Shown: in pieces, positions 24,375 to 36,049 of the stretch
Numbering within the stretch: position 1 is the stretch's first letter
Layout of the letters: each line of letters starts with the position of its first letter
Source of the DNA: Serilophus lunatus
Lineage: Eukaryota > Chordata > Aves > Passeriformes > Eurylaimidae
NCBI GenBank assembly: GCA_013399895.1
Contig: VXBA01005459.1
Span: 495,431 to 559,430, forward strand
Reading direction: 5' to 3'
Length of the DNA stretch: 64,000 bases
Translations under genes and position numbers: made by a program
Notes under the pieces: generated by a model
Seen by the model: the letters and a program-made list of their open reading frames with translations, nothing else
The model's database searches: none
Told to the model about the DNA's origin: nothing

Positions 24375-25505
24375 AACTAATAGGAATGGATTCACTCCAG
24401 GTTAAGTCATGCTTGACCAGCCTGATTGCCTTCTACAATGAAAAACTACTTGGATGGATGAGGGGAGAGCAGTGGATGCTGTCTACCTGGGTTATAGTGA
24501 GGCTTTTAACTCTGCCTCTCACAACATCCTCACAGGCAAACTCAGGAAGTGTGAACTGGATGAGGACAGTGAGGTGAATTTTAAATGGAGGCCTGTCACT
24601 ACTGCTATACTCTAAGACTCGGTTCTTGGCCTGGGTTTGTGTAACTCACTCGCTAATTACTTGGATGAATGGGTAGATGCCTCTTCAGCAAGTTCCCTGA
24701 TGACACAAAGCTGGGAGGAGTGGCCCTTCAGAAGGACTTCAGCAGATTGGAGAGATGGGAAGAGAACTGTCTGAAGTTCAACAAAGGCAAATGTAGGGTT
24801 CTGCACATGGGGAAGAATAACCCCATATACCAGTAAAGGCTAGGGGCTGACCTGCTGGAAGGCAGCTCTGTGGAGAACGACCTGGGAGACCTGGTGAACA
24901 ACATGTCCTTGAGCAAGTAGTTTGTCCTTGTGAACACAAAGGACAATGGTATCCTAGGGTGCACTTAGAAGAGCATTACCAGCAGATTGGGGAAGGTTGT
25001 CCTATTCCTCTTCTCACCCCTGGTAAGGGCACATCTGGAGTGCTGTGTCCAGTTCCGGGCTCCTCAGCACAAAAGAAACATGTTGCTCCTGGAGCAGGTC
25101 AATGAGGGCTACAAAGATGACTAAGAGATTGGACTATCTCTCTTATGGGGAAAGTCTAAGGGACCTGGACCTGTTCAGCCTCGAGAAGAGACAACTGTTA
25201 GAGGACTTCATCAATGTCTGTAAATATCTAAAGGAGGGGGTTTGGCAAGAGGATGGAGCCAGGCTCTTCTCACTGGTGCCATGTAATAGGGCATGAGGCA
25301 ATGGTCAGAAACTGATGTACAGGGAGTTCCACCTGTGTATAAGGAAGAACTTTTTTACTGTGCCATTGCACTGTGCAATGGAACAGATTGTCCAGAAAAG
25401 TTGTGGAGTCTCCCTCGCTCTAGGACAACCCTGATTAAGCAGGGAGGTTGGATCAGATCACCCACTGTGAGTTGGTGCCTTCCAACCTTACCCATTCTGT
25501 GAAGG
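24375..25505 (+). mobile_element. Older CR1 LINE copy, decayed reverse transcriptase and 3' end
   Basis: In pieces and in more than one frame this translates to CR1 ORF2 segments in the right order: a GFTPGKSCLTSLIAFY-like start, a decayed YLDFSKAF-like motif, then the KFNKGKCRVLH-like, LEYCVQF-like and LFSLEKR-like blocks. It ends in CCTTCCAACCTTACCCATTC and TGTGA, the CR1 3' end. Stops, frameshifts and deletions are frequent: the stretch that should hold the PQGSVLG and FADD motifs is shortened or damaged. It is 5'-truncated and cannot code for a working enzyme. The left boundary is approximate. It is more diverged than the copy at 33184-34449. Confidence 0.88.
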
Positions 25506-27440
25506 AAGATGTTGGAAAGTAAATTAAGCCTGGATATCCCAATGAGACAGCAGCTGTGTTGGCCAGCCTGGAACTTTGGGTCTGCAGGAAAAGACAGCCA
25601 GGTATCCAGTGCCGATCATTTCAGCCCATGTTTTAAGAGAAGAGAAAGTGTACAAGTAATCAAAGAGTTCCTAAAATAATACTTTTTCCTGTGTGAGGTA
25701 AAGCACTGTTCTTCTAATGATCCCTGTTGTGTTGAAGCACTTAGGGTGATGTTTTTGCTTTGCTCCTTTGGTTTGGAGTACTTCTCTTACTGAGTTTGTT
25801 TCACATTTCTACACTGCAACTACTCAGACACGTACGTCTCCTTTCCTTGAGCCAGTGAACCACCTCACAGCGCTGTAACATCCTCCTCATAAAGACAAAA
25901 GATTCAGAACATATTGATGATTTTTGATCATATTTGAACATTACTTAGAAACTGGCAGTAAGAATGAGACCCTAGACACATAATGGAGAAAGTGTGCTCT
26001 GTTACCAAACTGTCTGTGATATCCGTAGCATGCTGCAGACTCATTGGTGGATGAGGAGCTCAACTTTTTATTTACTTCCCAAGATTGATTCTGAAGTACT
26101 TTAATACTCACCTGGCTCTCCAGGTGAGAAAGGGTTTCTCTTTTGGCATTATTTGCACTTGAAATCACAGGACAGGCTGAGAGGCCTGTTGGTAATCAGA
26201 GCCCCGTTCCACCAACCTTGTGAGAGACATTTAGTTTGGAAGTGTTGGCACTACATCTGTGTGCCAAACCCTTGCCTCTCATCACTACTGGAACGTCTTC
26301 CAATACCTGCAGTGCTGCTCATCATTGCATTACTAATTTTTCCACTTTCATTCTCTGTCCTCTCTTCCTTATCCACTATCAGCTCTACTTCAGCTGTTTC
26401 TCCTCAGTCCTTCCCAAAATAGTTAAAGGCAGCTTCTCTTTGACATAATTTATATTTTGGTTTTTTTTTTGCTGTGATCATCACTGTCACCTGCTTTTTT
26501 TTGTACCTGTATGCTTCAGATGATGATGTTTGTTTTATTATTTTCTCTCTTCTTTGAAAGGTAAGCACTACAGACCATGCCTGTCCTTCCTGGTACATTT
26601 TGGAAAAATATTATGGGCTCTGGTAGTTCTCCTCATGTTCTGTTCACTTATTCAAGCCATTTATTGTTTGAAATACTAATCCAATAAATAGCAAGCTGAA
26701 TGGTCAGACAGGAAAGTTTCCTTCAAAAAGCCTAAAAATGTAGTCTAGCAAGAAGTGGTTGTGTAGGGATGCCTGTGTTCTGGCAAGGGAAAGAAACTGT
26801 AGGTATCACCACATCATGTTGAAGCATTGCACAGTGTAGTAAGCTTCATGCTCCAGAAGTCTACAGGAAGACCTCATCATGGTAACTTAATGCTGAACCC
26901 TTCTGCTTCCCACTCAGTGCTGAATGTAGCTTTGTCCTGTGAAGTCATTTGAGGACTTCTGTCAGTCTTCATGTTTGTCTGTATTTTATGATTGTGGTTA
27001 ATAAGTGCACTTTACTGTGCACAAAAGAGCACAGAAGAGTCCCCGGAGATTAGGCTTGAGAACTGTGCTAGTATTCTCACAACAGGGATAGTCTTGAAAA
27101 CTTGTACCTTATGTTCCAATGAGCTTGAGTCAGCATAACCTGATGCTGGGGAGCAATCTGCCCTCCCAGCCCCACATCCTGATCCTGTTACCCACCAGGT
27201 TTCCACTACCTTGCCACATTAGGAACTGTTCTGCCTGAAAATTGACTTGGAGGGGGAAAAAAAGTTATTTTTAGGTGGATCAATTCCTTAGATTCCCAGC
27301 GTGGCTGCACAAATGTTTGTGCTGGCACAATTCAAAGGATACCGTGAAAGTGGGAATAAGCAGTCTCAGAGACAAGACAAAGCCAAGAATTGTACAAAAC
27401 CAAGAATTGTATGCTAAAGTGTCTGTGCATTTTGAGCCTT

Positions 27441-27475
27441 AAGGCCTGACCCTGCCATTGAACTCAGTGGGAATA
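27441..27475 (-). repeat. Dispersed sauropsid-type motif, copy 1 (antisense)
   Basis: The + strand reads AAGGCCTGACCCTGCCATTG then AACTCAGTGGGAA. Its reverse complement matches, with a few changes, the + strand sequence at 59900-59932. Both resemble the widely scattered 'CATTGACTTCAATGGG...TTGGATCAGGCCC' phrase common in reptile and bird DNA, presumably the relic of an old repeat family that I cannot name with certainty. Confidence 0.45.
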
Positions 27476-29474
27476 TTTGTGGAGTCCTGAAAGGACGGGT
27501 ATGTAAATGTAACAGTATATGTATGTGCAGGTGGTGATGAATGTGGGAAATGAACATTTTTAGCCAGAGCACTTGACAAGCAGTGACTGGAGTTACAAAG
27601 CAAGAAGGTTTAACAGCCTTTTTCCATGAGCATCACAAAACCAGCAGGTTGTCTCTCATAGCCAGATTTTTCTGAGCTCACACTGCAAAGTGAGAAGTAC
27701 ATGCGATAAGCAAGGTTGGGTGCTTAATTACTGAGAAAGGAAATAACTTCTATTATAATGCATTTTTGTAATGGCAGCCTCTAAGTTCCCTGCCCTGTAG
27801 CCTCTACGACCAAATCCTTAGTCACAGCTCGAGGCTGCAGAACATTGTCATTATTCGGTGGTTAATTCAGAGATTTCAGTAATCCTCAAGGAGTAGGGAA
27901 AAAAATGAATAAAGAAAGAAGTCTCCTGCTGATAAGATTTCCACAGCCAGAGTTTATGCACTGTATATTTAATAAGCACAGGTGAAGCAATTGTATTGTT
28001 TCTTTCCAGGATGGTATGAACCTTGTATTCAGGAGTGCTTGTCAGTGGGATTCCTGTACCCAATATTTAAACAGTACATTCTTGAGGGAAGAAAATGGAT
28101 CTGAAATTTAAAGTCATGCATATTTCTAATGCAGATTTTCAGGCTTAATTTTGCATGTAAGCACAATACAGTTTGTCTTCCTCAGCAAGACCTAGTGCCA
28201 TAATACATCACAGCACTTTTCTTTGAGAGATGATTGTTACTTAATGCCTGCAAGCAGGTTGTGAAAATTTGAAGCTTTTTCTCTGCAAAGTATATGCTCA
28301 TAAAAAAGGTGTTTTTCAGAGCAGTGTCAGCTGAAGTGGTTTTGTTATTATGCTTGGGTGCTTTATGATGCTGTTAGCATCCTCCTTATGCACTACACCA
28401 AACTGATCCATTATGTCATGTTAGTAGCTTCACTACTTAATCTTGCATTCGTTGTCTTGCATTTTAAACTTAAGACATAGTCTTCTAAATGTAGCCATCT
28501 TCTCTTCGTGAGGGTAAAATCTACAAAGAATTGTTCACTGCGGATTGCAATATCAAACAATTTTTGTTTGCAAAAGGGAGAATGGCATGGACGTCTGTGT
28601 TCCCAGGGACTTTTATCCTCTGGAAGCTTTCTGCTTGCAAATAATGGAGTAGAAGGTGTCAGAGGCTCCAGAAATCTTACTAACCTACAAAGAATTGCAT
28701 TGGTTTTCCAGAGTGAAAGGAATCCATGCAGTGTATGTTATAAAGCACCACCGATTAGGACGACAGTTACAAGTGTGCGCAAACATGAGACTCTATTCCA
28801 GAGACCCGATGAATTTCAAATCTCTCCCTTAAAATGCTTTGCAATGTTATTTCTTTACACATCTGTCCCTTTAGCCTGCTGTATATTTGCTTGCTTAAAG
28901 TCCAGGCTGATGTCTGACACTGGCAGGTAACTATGTAATTTTCAGAGGAACAAAAATACCAAAGCCACAATACCAAAATGACAGCTGAAGCTCAATGTAC
29001 TCTATTTTAGCCCTTTCTTCCCATTTCTAATTTGCAATGGGCTGCTGAAGTTGGCTTCTACCGCATGGCTGCCCATTGTGAAACTGGTGCCCACAATCGC
29101 TTGCTTTTTCTATGGAACTAGTGGGGCACGAGGGGAATTTCATGATCTCGGTGACAGTGATAACAATGCGGAGTCAGATCCTGACATGTAGGGAAGCTAG
29201 AGTTGAAACTTGGCAGTTAAACAAAAAAGCCCAGCTTTAAACCTCTGTGATAAATTATTGTAACACTTACAATTAAATGTGGAGCTGTTTTTGACACGTG
29301 CACAGTCTGTCACATTGGAGTGGGTCATTTCCTGGTTCAGAATAGTTATCTGATATTTATGTATTCTGTACTTCAACAAGGGTTGCACAAGCAGTTTTAA
29401 ATGCCATAATGTCTTAAAATGTGCCATAAACATATGGCAAGCAATGGCATTCCAGAAATAGTATCTCACTACTC

Positions 29475-29700
29475 TGAAAGTCTGTTCCAGACCCTTGATC
29501 CTTTGATGGTTAGAGGTCTTCTTCTAATCTTCAGAATGAATTTATGTATTGTTAGTACATACTTATTTTCTCTTGGGCCAGTGTTGACCCTTAGCTTAAA
29601 TAACTGTTTTCCTCCTCTGCTGTAAGCTGCTCCAATGAGTTCATAGAGACAGCAATCTCAACTCAGACTTAAATTGCATTGTGTTCTCTATTTTTTAAAC
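29475..29700 (-). mobile_element. Possible ancient CR1/L3-like LINE relic (antisense)
   Basis: On the + strand the order TCTGTTCCAGACCCTTGAT, a TTCTTCTAATCTTCAGAATG block, a GTTTTCCTCCTCTGCTGTAA block and CAATCTCAACTCAGA follows the antisense layout of the C-terminal and 3' UTR part of old CR1/L3-group LINEs. Divergence is high and no frame is intact. The call rests on remembered consensus patterns. Confidence 0.4.
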
Positions 29701-32602
29701 TGTGAATAGTTTTATCTTCTCTTTTAAGACAGTTTGCAGTTGTCTGTCTCACTGTTAGTCCTTGTCACAATCTTGCATAAGTTTGTTGCTTCTATTTTTC
29801 ATTTTTGCTTCCCTCAGTTCTTCAGGTGAATGGTTTCAGCCAGCTGTTGAGGTGCTCTATGTTCAGTGAAGGGACATAGGCCTCTTCAGAAGAAGCTTGA
29901 TCCCACCTGTGTTAGATCCTATCTACATTAAGAGAGAATATACAGTTTGCTGTAGGTGCCTGTAGTCAGTATGGAGAGAGCCTGGCCAACTAGCTCATAT
30001 AAGGTGCTTCACCTATTAGGTGGCTAAAGTTCAGTGAGATGAATCCTACCCCCTCTGAACAACCTTATTTGGTAGCATTCAGTCTTTTGTAAGGCTAGGA
30101 CATGATCTATGAGTACACCCATGTCACATATTGATGTGATTCTCCTCCTCTAAGCTGTCTTTGTAGAGCATGAAAACACCTTGCAATCTTTTTAAGAATC
30201 AGTTCAGTGACACCATGGCATAATCCTTTATCATCTGTTATGCTCCAGCGCACTGAGTACATCCCATAGCACAACTCTGGAAGGAGGTGGTTGCATGCTG
30301 TCCATCTGGAAGGCCCATTTCCCTGATTGATTATCCTTCTGCATTTCACACTTCAAATTATCCATGCATAAGAGAGCTCTGCCCCAATGAATGCTAATAT
30401 TGACAGTACAGGTTGTGCCTTGCTTAACATCAGGCTCACATTACTAATATTCTTACTTTGGTTTAGGATCTTCACTGGATGACCCCATGTCTCTATATTT
30501 AAATGACGGGAGACTGAATTTGCTCACATGGATAGTGACAGCATCCTTTGTTCACTAATATGGTTTGGCAGTTAATTGTGAAACTCGTGTCTGCACAGCA
30601 GACCACTCAGGACACTGTGTGGCATGTAAACCCCATATTCTGGATTAAGTAGACCTTTTTTGGGGTCTCATTCCATAGGCATAAAATTATGCCATGAATG
30701 AAATTATGTGCTTGTAAAAGAGACTTGAGTGTGATGTCTTGCCAATGTAGTTTGTTAATGCTTGAACAAGTGTAGTCAAGTTTCAATTATTTATGGTAAT
30801 GTCTTCTAGGCTGCCAGTAAACATAGTGTAATAGGTTTTTTAAAAGTAATGAATTCCTAGAAATATGAGATCTTTTTACTAACATAAATTAAAACTTTGC
30901 TGAGAAGTAGGATTGAGTACCCTTGGGTGTAAAGGGGTTGTTGAGTTCTTTAAATGTGTGGATTAGCAAAGTGAGAATTAATGAGCTGTTATTATTTATA
31001 GAAGCAACATCTGATCACAGTTTCCCCATAATTCATACTTCCCAAAACCTGGATTTACTTTGCTTTTTCCTCAGCTAGAGGGGACTCGGTAATATTTTCT
31101 TCTACAGAACCAAGATTCAGCTGTATTTTAAACAGGTTCTCCATTTTATGCTAGAATAATTATTCCTGATTTATATTCTGTCTATTTTGCATACAATGGA
31201 CCAAGTCCCTACTTAAAATTCACATATGCCCATTCACGTGAAAGAGTCTTCTAACAGTTCAGAAGCAGAACAAGGCAGCTGTGGAGATGCCTGAGGCCAT
31301 GGCTCGGACCAGAGATTTTCTTAGTGATCCTGACCAAGTCTCTCAAGGTGCATTTACCCACCTGCAGACAAGACAGCTGCATACCTGGTCTGTCTCTACA
31401 GTTAAAGGAGAGAACAATTCATCAATCAGAGATTGTTATTATTTATACCCTAAAATGGTTGTCCTAGATGATGGAGGCTTGATCATTCGTCTATGCTCCA
31501 GTATTGGGTGCTCCTGTTTCACGGTGCTTCTCTCCTGTGTGAACATCAGGGACTTGCCTGAAAGCTTCTTTGGTGGTGATTGCACACTGACAGTAACCTC
31601 TCAAGTCTCAGAGCCATTTTAAAATGCATTATTTGTGTAAGTTGATGTTATTTGGCTTGTGGTAACTCCTACCACAGCTGCAATTGCATCTTAGCTGTAA
31701 TGCTATATCTGTGGTGCTTATCCATATGGCTATCTTCATATAAAACAACAATGCCATTGAGTTTGGCACCAGGAAGAAGTGGAAGGTGGTGCACCATGAC
31801 ATATGATTTCATACATGTCTGTTTGTCTGTATGCAGCATCAGTGCTATCACAGCACCTCCGGCTGTGTTTTGTACTACCAGAGAAGTATCTGAATCACTA
31901 GGATCCACCACTTGAGAGTCCTTCTTTAGTAATGATTTGTAAGCTTTAGCCTGTGATTATTTCTGGTCCACAATCTCATTACCTAAACACTCATGTATTG
32001 AACAGTCTGAGTCACTTATCATCCTGTAACTAATTTATTCCAGTCTCTTCTGAATGTGTTTCCTTTTGCCTTCTGATGGATGGAAATACCTCTGTGCTTT
32101 CTACCTCTTGCTGCTGGCATCCCATCTATTTCTGCCACTTTCTCAGTTCTGATACTTTCACAGAGAGGTGCTGTTTCCTTAGGTGAAAACAACTCTGATT
32201 TCTCTGTTGCCTTGGCTGGATTGTTCCTTTTGCTCTCCTTTTTATTTTCTCTTTAGTCTTAGGTATATTTTCTTGCTATCTCCCCAAAATGATATTTAGT
32301 GGTTTCCTCGATGGTTTTGTTCTCTGTTTGTATGCCATATTATAATAACCCTAACTCAGATATGTAGGTGTCTTTTCCTATTATTACCATTATTATGTCT
32401 GCCACATTCATTCCCAACTGGCAGCCACAAGCTTCACATACTAAATAGTTTCCACTTGAATATCCTCTATTTCTCCTCTCTCAAATTTATTTTCCTCTCA
32501 GTGTATGGGACAAATTATGTGCATAACTGCATTAATGGTAATGGGAACTGTGCGTGTAAATCTCCCTTGTGTTGAAAGGAGAATATGCCTCTGTGTTTCT
32601 TG

Positions 32603-32626
32603 CCATCTAAGATGTATCTTAGATGG
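32603..32626. repeat. Near-perfect 24-bp palindrome
   Basis: The arms CCATCTAAGAT (32603-32613) and ATCTTAGATGG (32616-32626) are exact reverse complements separated by two bases, GT. It could extrude as a cruciform or be a dimeric protein site. Nothing nearby suggests a function. Confidence 0.8.
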
Positions 32627-33314
32627 GCTTTCTTGGTGCTTCTCCTTTGGGGTTTCCTGCCCTCTTCCCCTGGCACGGAATATGCAACTTGCAGGGAAAA
32701 TGTGGTGCAAGTCATGGTAAATTAAACAGGTATCAAAATCCATACTGAAGAATAGGTAAGCTACGGTGGAGAAGTGCAGAAAACAGACAGTTACTAAGGA
32801 GGATGAATGTGAGCTGTGCCTTGAATAATTAGATGAAACATAAATAAAACAGTGACATGATTTGTTCCCCCACTTACCTTATGAATAGGAGACACTAGTC
32901 CTGATTCTTCCTTACTGAAGGGGAAACATCAAGTTCAGTGGTGTTACTCCAGATTTGCACTGATGAAGGGAAGAAAAATTGGCTTTATTTTGAGAGATGA
33001 TGCTGGGGGAGTTGCTGGAGAATAATGAAGCTATTTGACTGACTAAAGTCTCCCATTACAGCATTGTATATGTTAGGGCAGGGCAGAACTCATACTTCCC
33101 TTTTATGAGAAATTAATATTTATCCTAGGGCAGATATATATTATGGCATCAATGTGCCTTATGGGTGAGATGGGAGATTGAACCACACAGAATTACACAC
33201 AGAATTAATAAGGTTGGAAAAGACCATGGAGATCATCAAGTCCAACCTTTACCTAGGTTAACAACCTATCCAACATCAGTCTAACATCTACACCATCTAA
33301 ACCATTTAAACCAT

Positions 33315-34232
33315 CTAAACCATACCACTAAGTTCATCATCTAACCTATCTTTAAACACATCCAAGGACGGTGACTCCACCACCTCCCTGGGAAGACCAT
33401 TCCAGTGGGGGATCACTCTCACTGTGAAAAAGTTCCTCCTGATATCCAACCTAAACCTCCCCTGACGCAGCCTAAGACTGTGTCCTCTCGTCCTGTCACT
33501 GGGAGCCTGAGAGAAGAGACCGACCCCCGCCTGACTACAACCTCCTTTCAGGTAGTTACAGACAGCAATAAGGTCACCCCTGAGCCTCCTCTTCTCCAGG
33601 CTGAACAACCCCAGCTCCCTCAGCCGTTCCTCATAGGGCTTGTGCTCCAGCCCCTTCACCATCCTCGTTGCCCTTCTCTGGACACGCTCCAGCAACTCAA
33701 TATCCTTCTTAAACTGAGGGGCCCAGAACTGGACACAGTACTCGAGCTGTGGCCTAACCAGTGCCAAATACAAGGGAAGGATAACTTCCCTGGTCCTACT
33801 GGCAACACTATTCTTGATGCAGGCCAGGATGCCATTGGCCTTCTTGGCCACCTGGGCACACTGCTGACTCATATTCAGCTTCCTATCAACCAGCACCCCC
33901 AAGTCCCTCTCTGCCTGGGCATCCTCCAGCCACACCGACCCCAGCCTATAACTCTGCATGGGGTTATTGCGGCCAAAGTGCAAAACCCGGCACTTGGATT
34001 TATTAAACCTCATGCTATTGGACTCAGCCCATCTATCCAGCCTGTCAAGGTCTCTCTGCAGAGCCCTCCTTCCCTCTGACAGATCGACACTCATTCCAAG
34101 CTTGGTGTCATCCGCAAACTTACTATTAATGGATTCCATCCCCTCATCCAGATCATCAATAAAGATATTGAACAAAACTGGCCCCAACACTGAACCCTGA
34201 GGGGCTCCACTGGTGACTGGACATGACTCCAT
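33315..34232 (-). pseudogene. CR1 ORF2 fragment, reverse transcriptase C-terminal part
   Basis: An open frame of 305 codons encodes the later half of the CR1 reverse transcriptase and its C-terminal region. It starts within the PVTSGAPQGSVLGPVLF block (RT palm motif), followed by the catalytic FADD at residues 39-42 and then KSKCRVLHFG-, LEYCVQFWAPQ- and LFSLEKRRLRG-like blocks. It ends at the usual CR1 position after DELSGMV. The N-terminal endonuclease and the first catalytic aspartate are not in this frame. The listed first Met is just an internal codon after a frame break, not a real start. It is part of a truncated retrotransposon and is not expected to be translated on its own. Confidence 0.9.
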
Positions 34233-34449
34233 TCACCACCACCCTCTGAGCTCGGCCATCCAGCCAATTCTTAACCCAGGACAGAGTGAACCTGTCTAAG
34301 CCGCAATCCATCAGTTTCACCATGAGTTTATTATGGGAAACAGTATCAAAGGCTTTACTAAAATCAAGATACACTACATCCACAGGTTTCCCCTCATCGA
34401 TCAGATGAGTCACCTGATCATAAAAGGAGACTAGGTTGGTTAAGCACAT
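34215..34449 (-). pseudogene. CR1 ORF2 fragment upstream of the frame break
   Basis: This short frame encodes LTNLVSFYD, then the RT motif YLDFSKAFDTVSHNKL with the first catalytic Asp, then VKNWLDGRAQRVVVNG. At about 34215-34230 the reading frame shifts relative to the following fragment, apparently through a net loss of a few bases between the VVVNG and PVTSG blocks. The 5' end coincides with the truncation point of the element. Together the two frames show the insertion is dead but not very old. Confidence 0.85.
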
Positions 34450-36049
34450 TAAAATTACAAGTAATAATCATAATAATGATATCCAGATTTTATGTAGCAT
34501 TTGTGTTTCTTATTAGTGGTAGTTTCCAGCTATGATGATAATGTGTGAAATAATTTCCATGGGCTCATGTGCTTGCTATGAAAATATAAGTTCAGCCCCC
34601 AGTCTTTAGTGAACACTAAGTTATGAAGAATCTTTATTAAAAAACGGCCACTTGGGAAGCAATTACTAATAATTACAGAATCCTTCATCACTGCGTTTGA
34701 TCTTTTGCATGCATGGATCTAAACCCCTAATATTCACGTTGCTGACAGTACAGCACAGTTCAACAATAGCTTTGATGCCAATAGGAACAAAAGGGCTTTT
34801 TAAAAATATTCAATTCAGCAATTACTGTCACAGCTCTGCTCCTTGAATGCAACTGTGTGTGTTCTTTGCAGTTAATGAATTCATATTACCTTTTAGAATT
34901 CACAGTACTTTTTCCAGCACTTACAGTTTTTAAATGTGAATTGTATCAATAGTGATATCCATCACCACTAGGCGCTTTCTCTGTGAGCGTATGGTGCTCT
35001 CTGTGCAACGCGTACAATTACTTTTGAACCGTAGACAAGATAATAGTCAGGCCATTTCATGCCTTAGGCAGGGGACATCTGCCAAGCGTATATTGTACTC
35101 TATCAATAGGTCTTCAATCGTTTGCATCCCATGAAATTAATTTTTCCTGGGGCTCTAGATAATTTGTCTTGTCTAATGAAAGTACAGTCATTTCACAAAC
35201 AACAGACAGAATTGATTCTGGAAATTTGTATTATAGAAAATGTCTTATTTTTAAATGTGAAAAGCTGATTTGGTTTGTATTTATTTTTATTTTTATTTCT
35301 ACTTATTTCTAATTAGCTTTCCATTTAATTCTCTTGGGAATTACGAAAATAAAACACATGATGAGACAAATACAGATTATTATGCTAAGGCAAAGGTATT
35401 TAAAAAAGGTGTGGTATGCAAAATGTATCCATGAAGTATATGGATCATAAATCTATATGACTCATGTAATACAACTCTCATATCTCATAAAAATCACGTA
35501 AAATGAAATATAGCAAATATTGTTCACTCATTTGTAAGGTACAAACTTTGTAATTTTCATCTGTGCAGTCTTTGGGGCAAGGGCCCATTCCACCATTCAG
35601 CATCTCAGAGCACTGCCATCTGTGTTAGAGGTTGCAGCTGCCTTGTGCCCAGTTGCTGAAAGGACTTCAGGCATGTGGGGAAAGGCTGTATCGAGTCATA
35701 CTGCAGAGTTACAGCCTTTGCCTCATGAGACAGGAGATGTACAATGCTGTGACCATGGATCACCAAGAGCTGGGCCGTGGTTGGTGCACATGCCATTTAT
35801 CAGACCTTCTCTCAACATGGAGCTGGATTTGATCACTTCTCCCTTACAGTAGCCCAATTTGAGGCCTCTTTCCGACTTTGAGCTGGCATGTACCTATCTA
35901 GCAGATTTCTGTACAAAGAAACTCTATCTGCCTGGCTGTGGAGCCAAGAAATAGGAGAGAAGCTGTTAGACTAGGACTAGGAAAATATCAACATAGGTGG
36001 GCTACACTAAAGAACTACAAAACTATGGCTATAGAAAAGGTGGATACAG
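34450..36049 (+). other. LHFPL6: LHFPL6 intron 2, segment 3' of the young CR1
   Basis: This is AT-rich intronic sequence with no coding signal. From about 34650 to 35240 it retains an unusual number of CpG steps for such AT-rich DNA (for example near 34694, 34737, 34971, 34986, 35008, 35087 and 35118), together with many TAAT-type words. That is compatible with a conserved non-coding element but is not proof. Confidence 0.5.

Larger units (their letters stand above)
25506..33183 (+). other. LHFPL6: LHFPL6 intron 2, segment between the two long CR1 copies
   Basis: This is non-coding intronic sequence. It holds the dispersed motif at 27441, an old antisense CR1/L3-like relic near 29475-29700 and a palindrome at 32603, each listed separately. 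Reading frames of up to 140 codons occur but look like chance frames, with no domain I recognise. Confidence 0.55.
33184..34449 (-). mobile_element. Comparatively young 5'-truncated CR1 LINE copy
   Basis: On the minus strand this is the last 1.27 kb of a CR1 retrotransposon: most of the second half of ORF2, a short 3' UTR and the 3' terminus. The tail is two ATTCTGTGTG-like units next to 33184, the CR1 substitute for poly-A. The element is cut off on the 5' side near 34449, just before the LTNLVSFYD-like block; full-length CR1 is about 4.5 kb. The 3' UTR contains short repeated ACCATCTAAACC-like units at about 33290-33330. Only one clear frame break is seen in the coding part, so it is much better preserved than the copy at 24375-25505. 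It lies antisense to the host gene. Confidence 0.95.

Noticed and set aside
28508..28930. 140-codon + strand frame in intron 2
   Set aside because: No domain, no homologue I recognise, and ordinary base composition; likely chance.
33405..34079. 224-codon + strand frame opposite the CR1 reverse transcriptase
   Set aside because: Antisense shadow of the CR1 ORF2 fragment.
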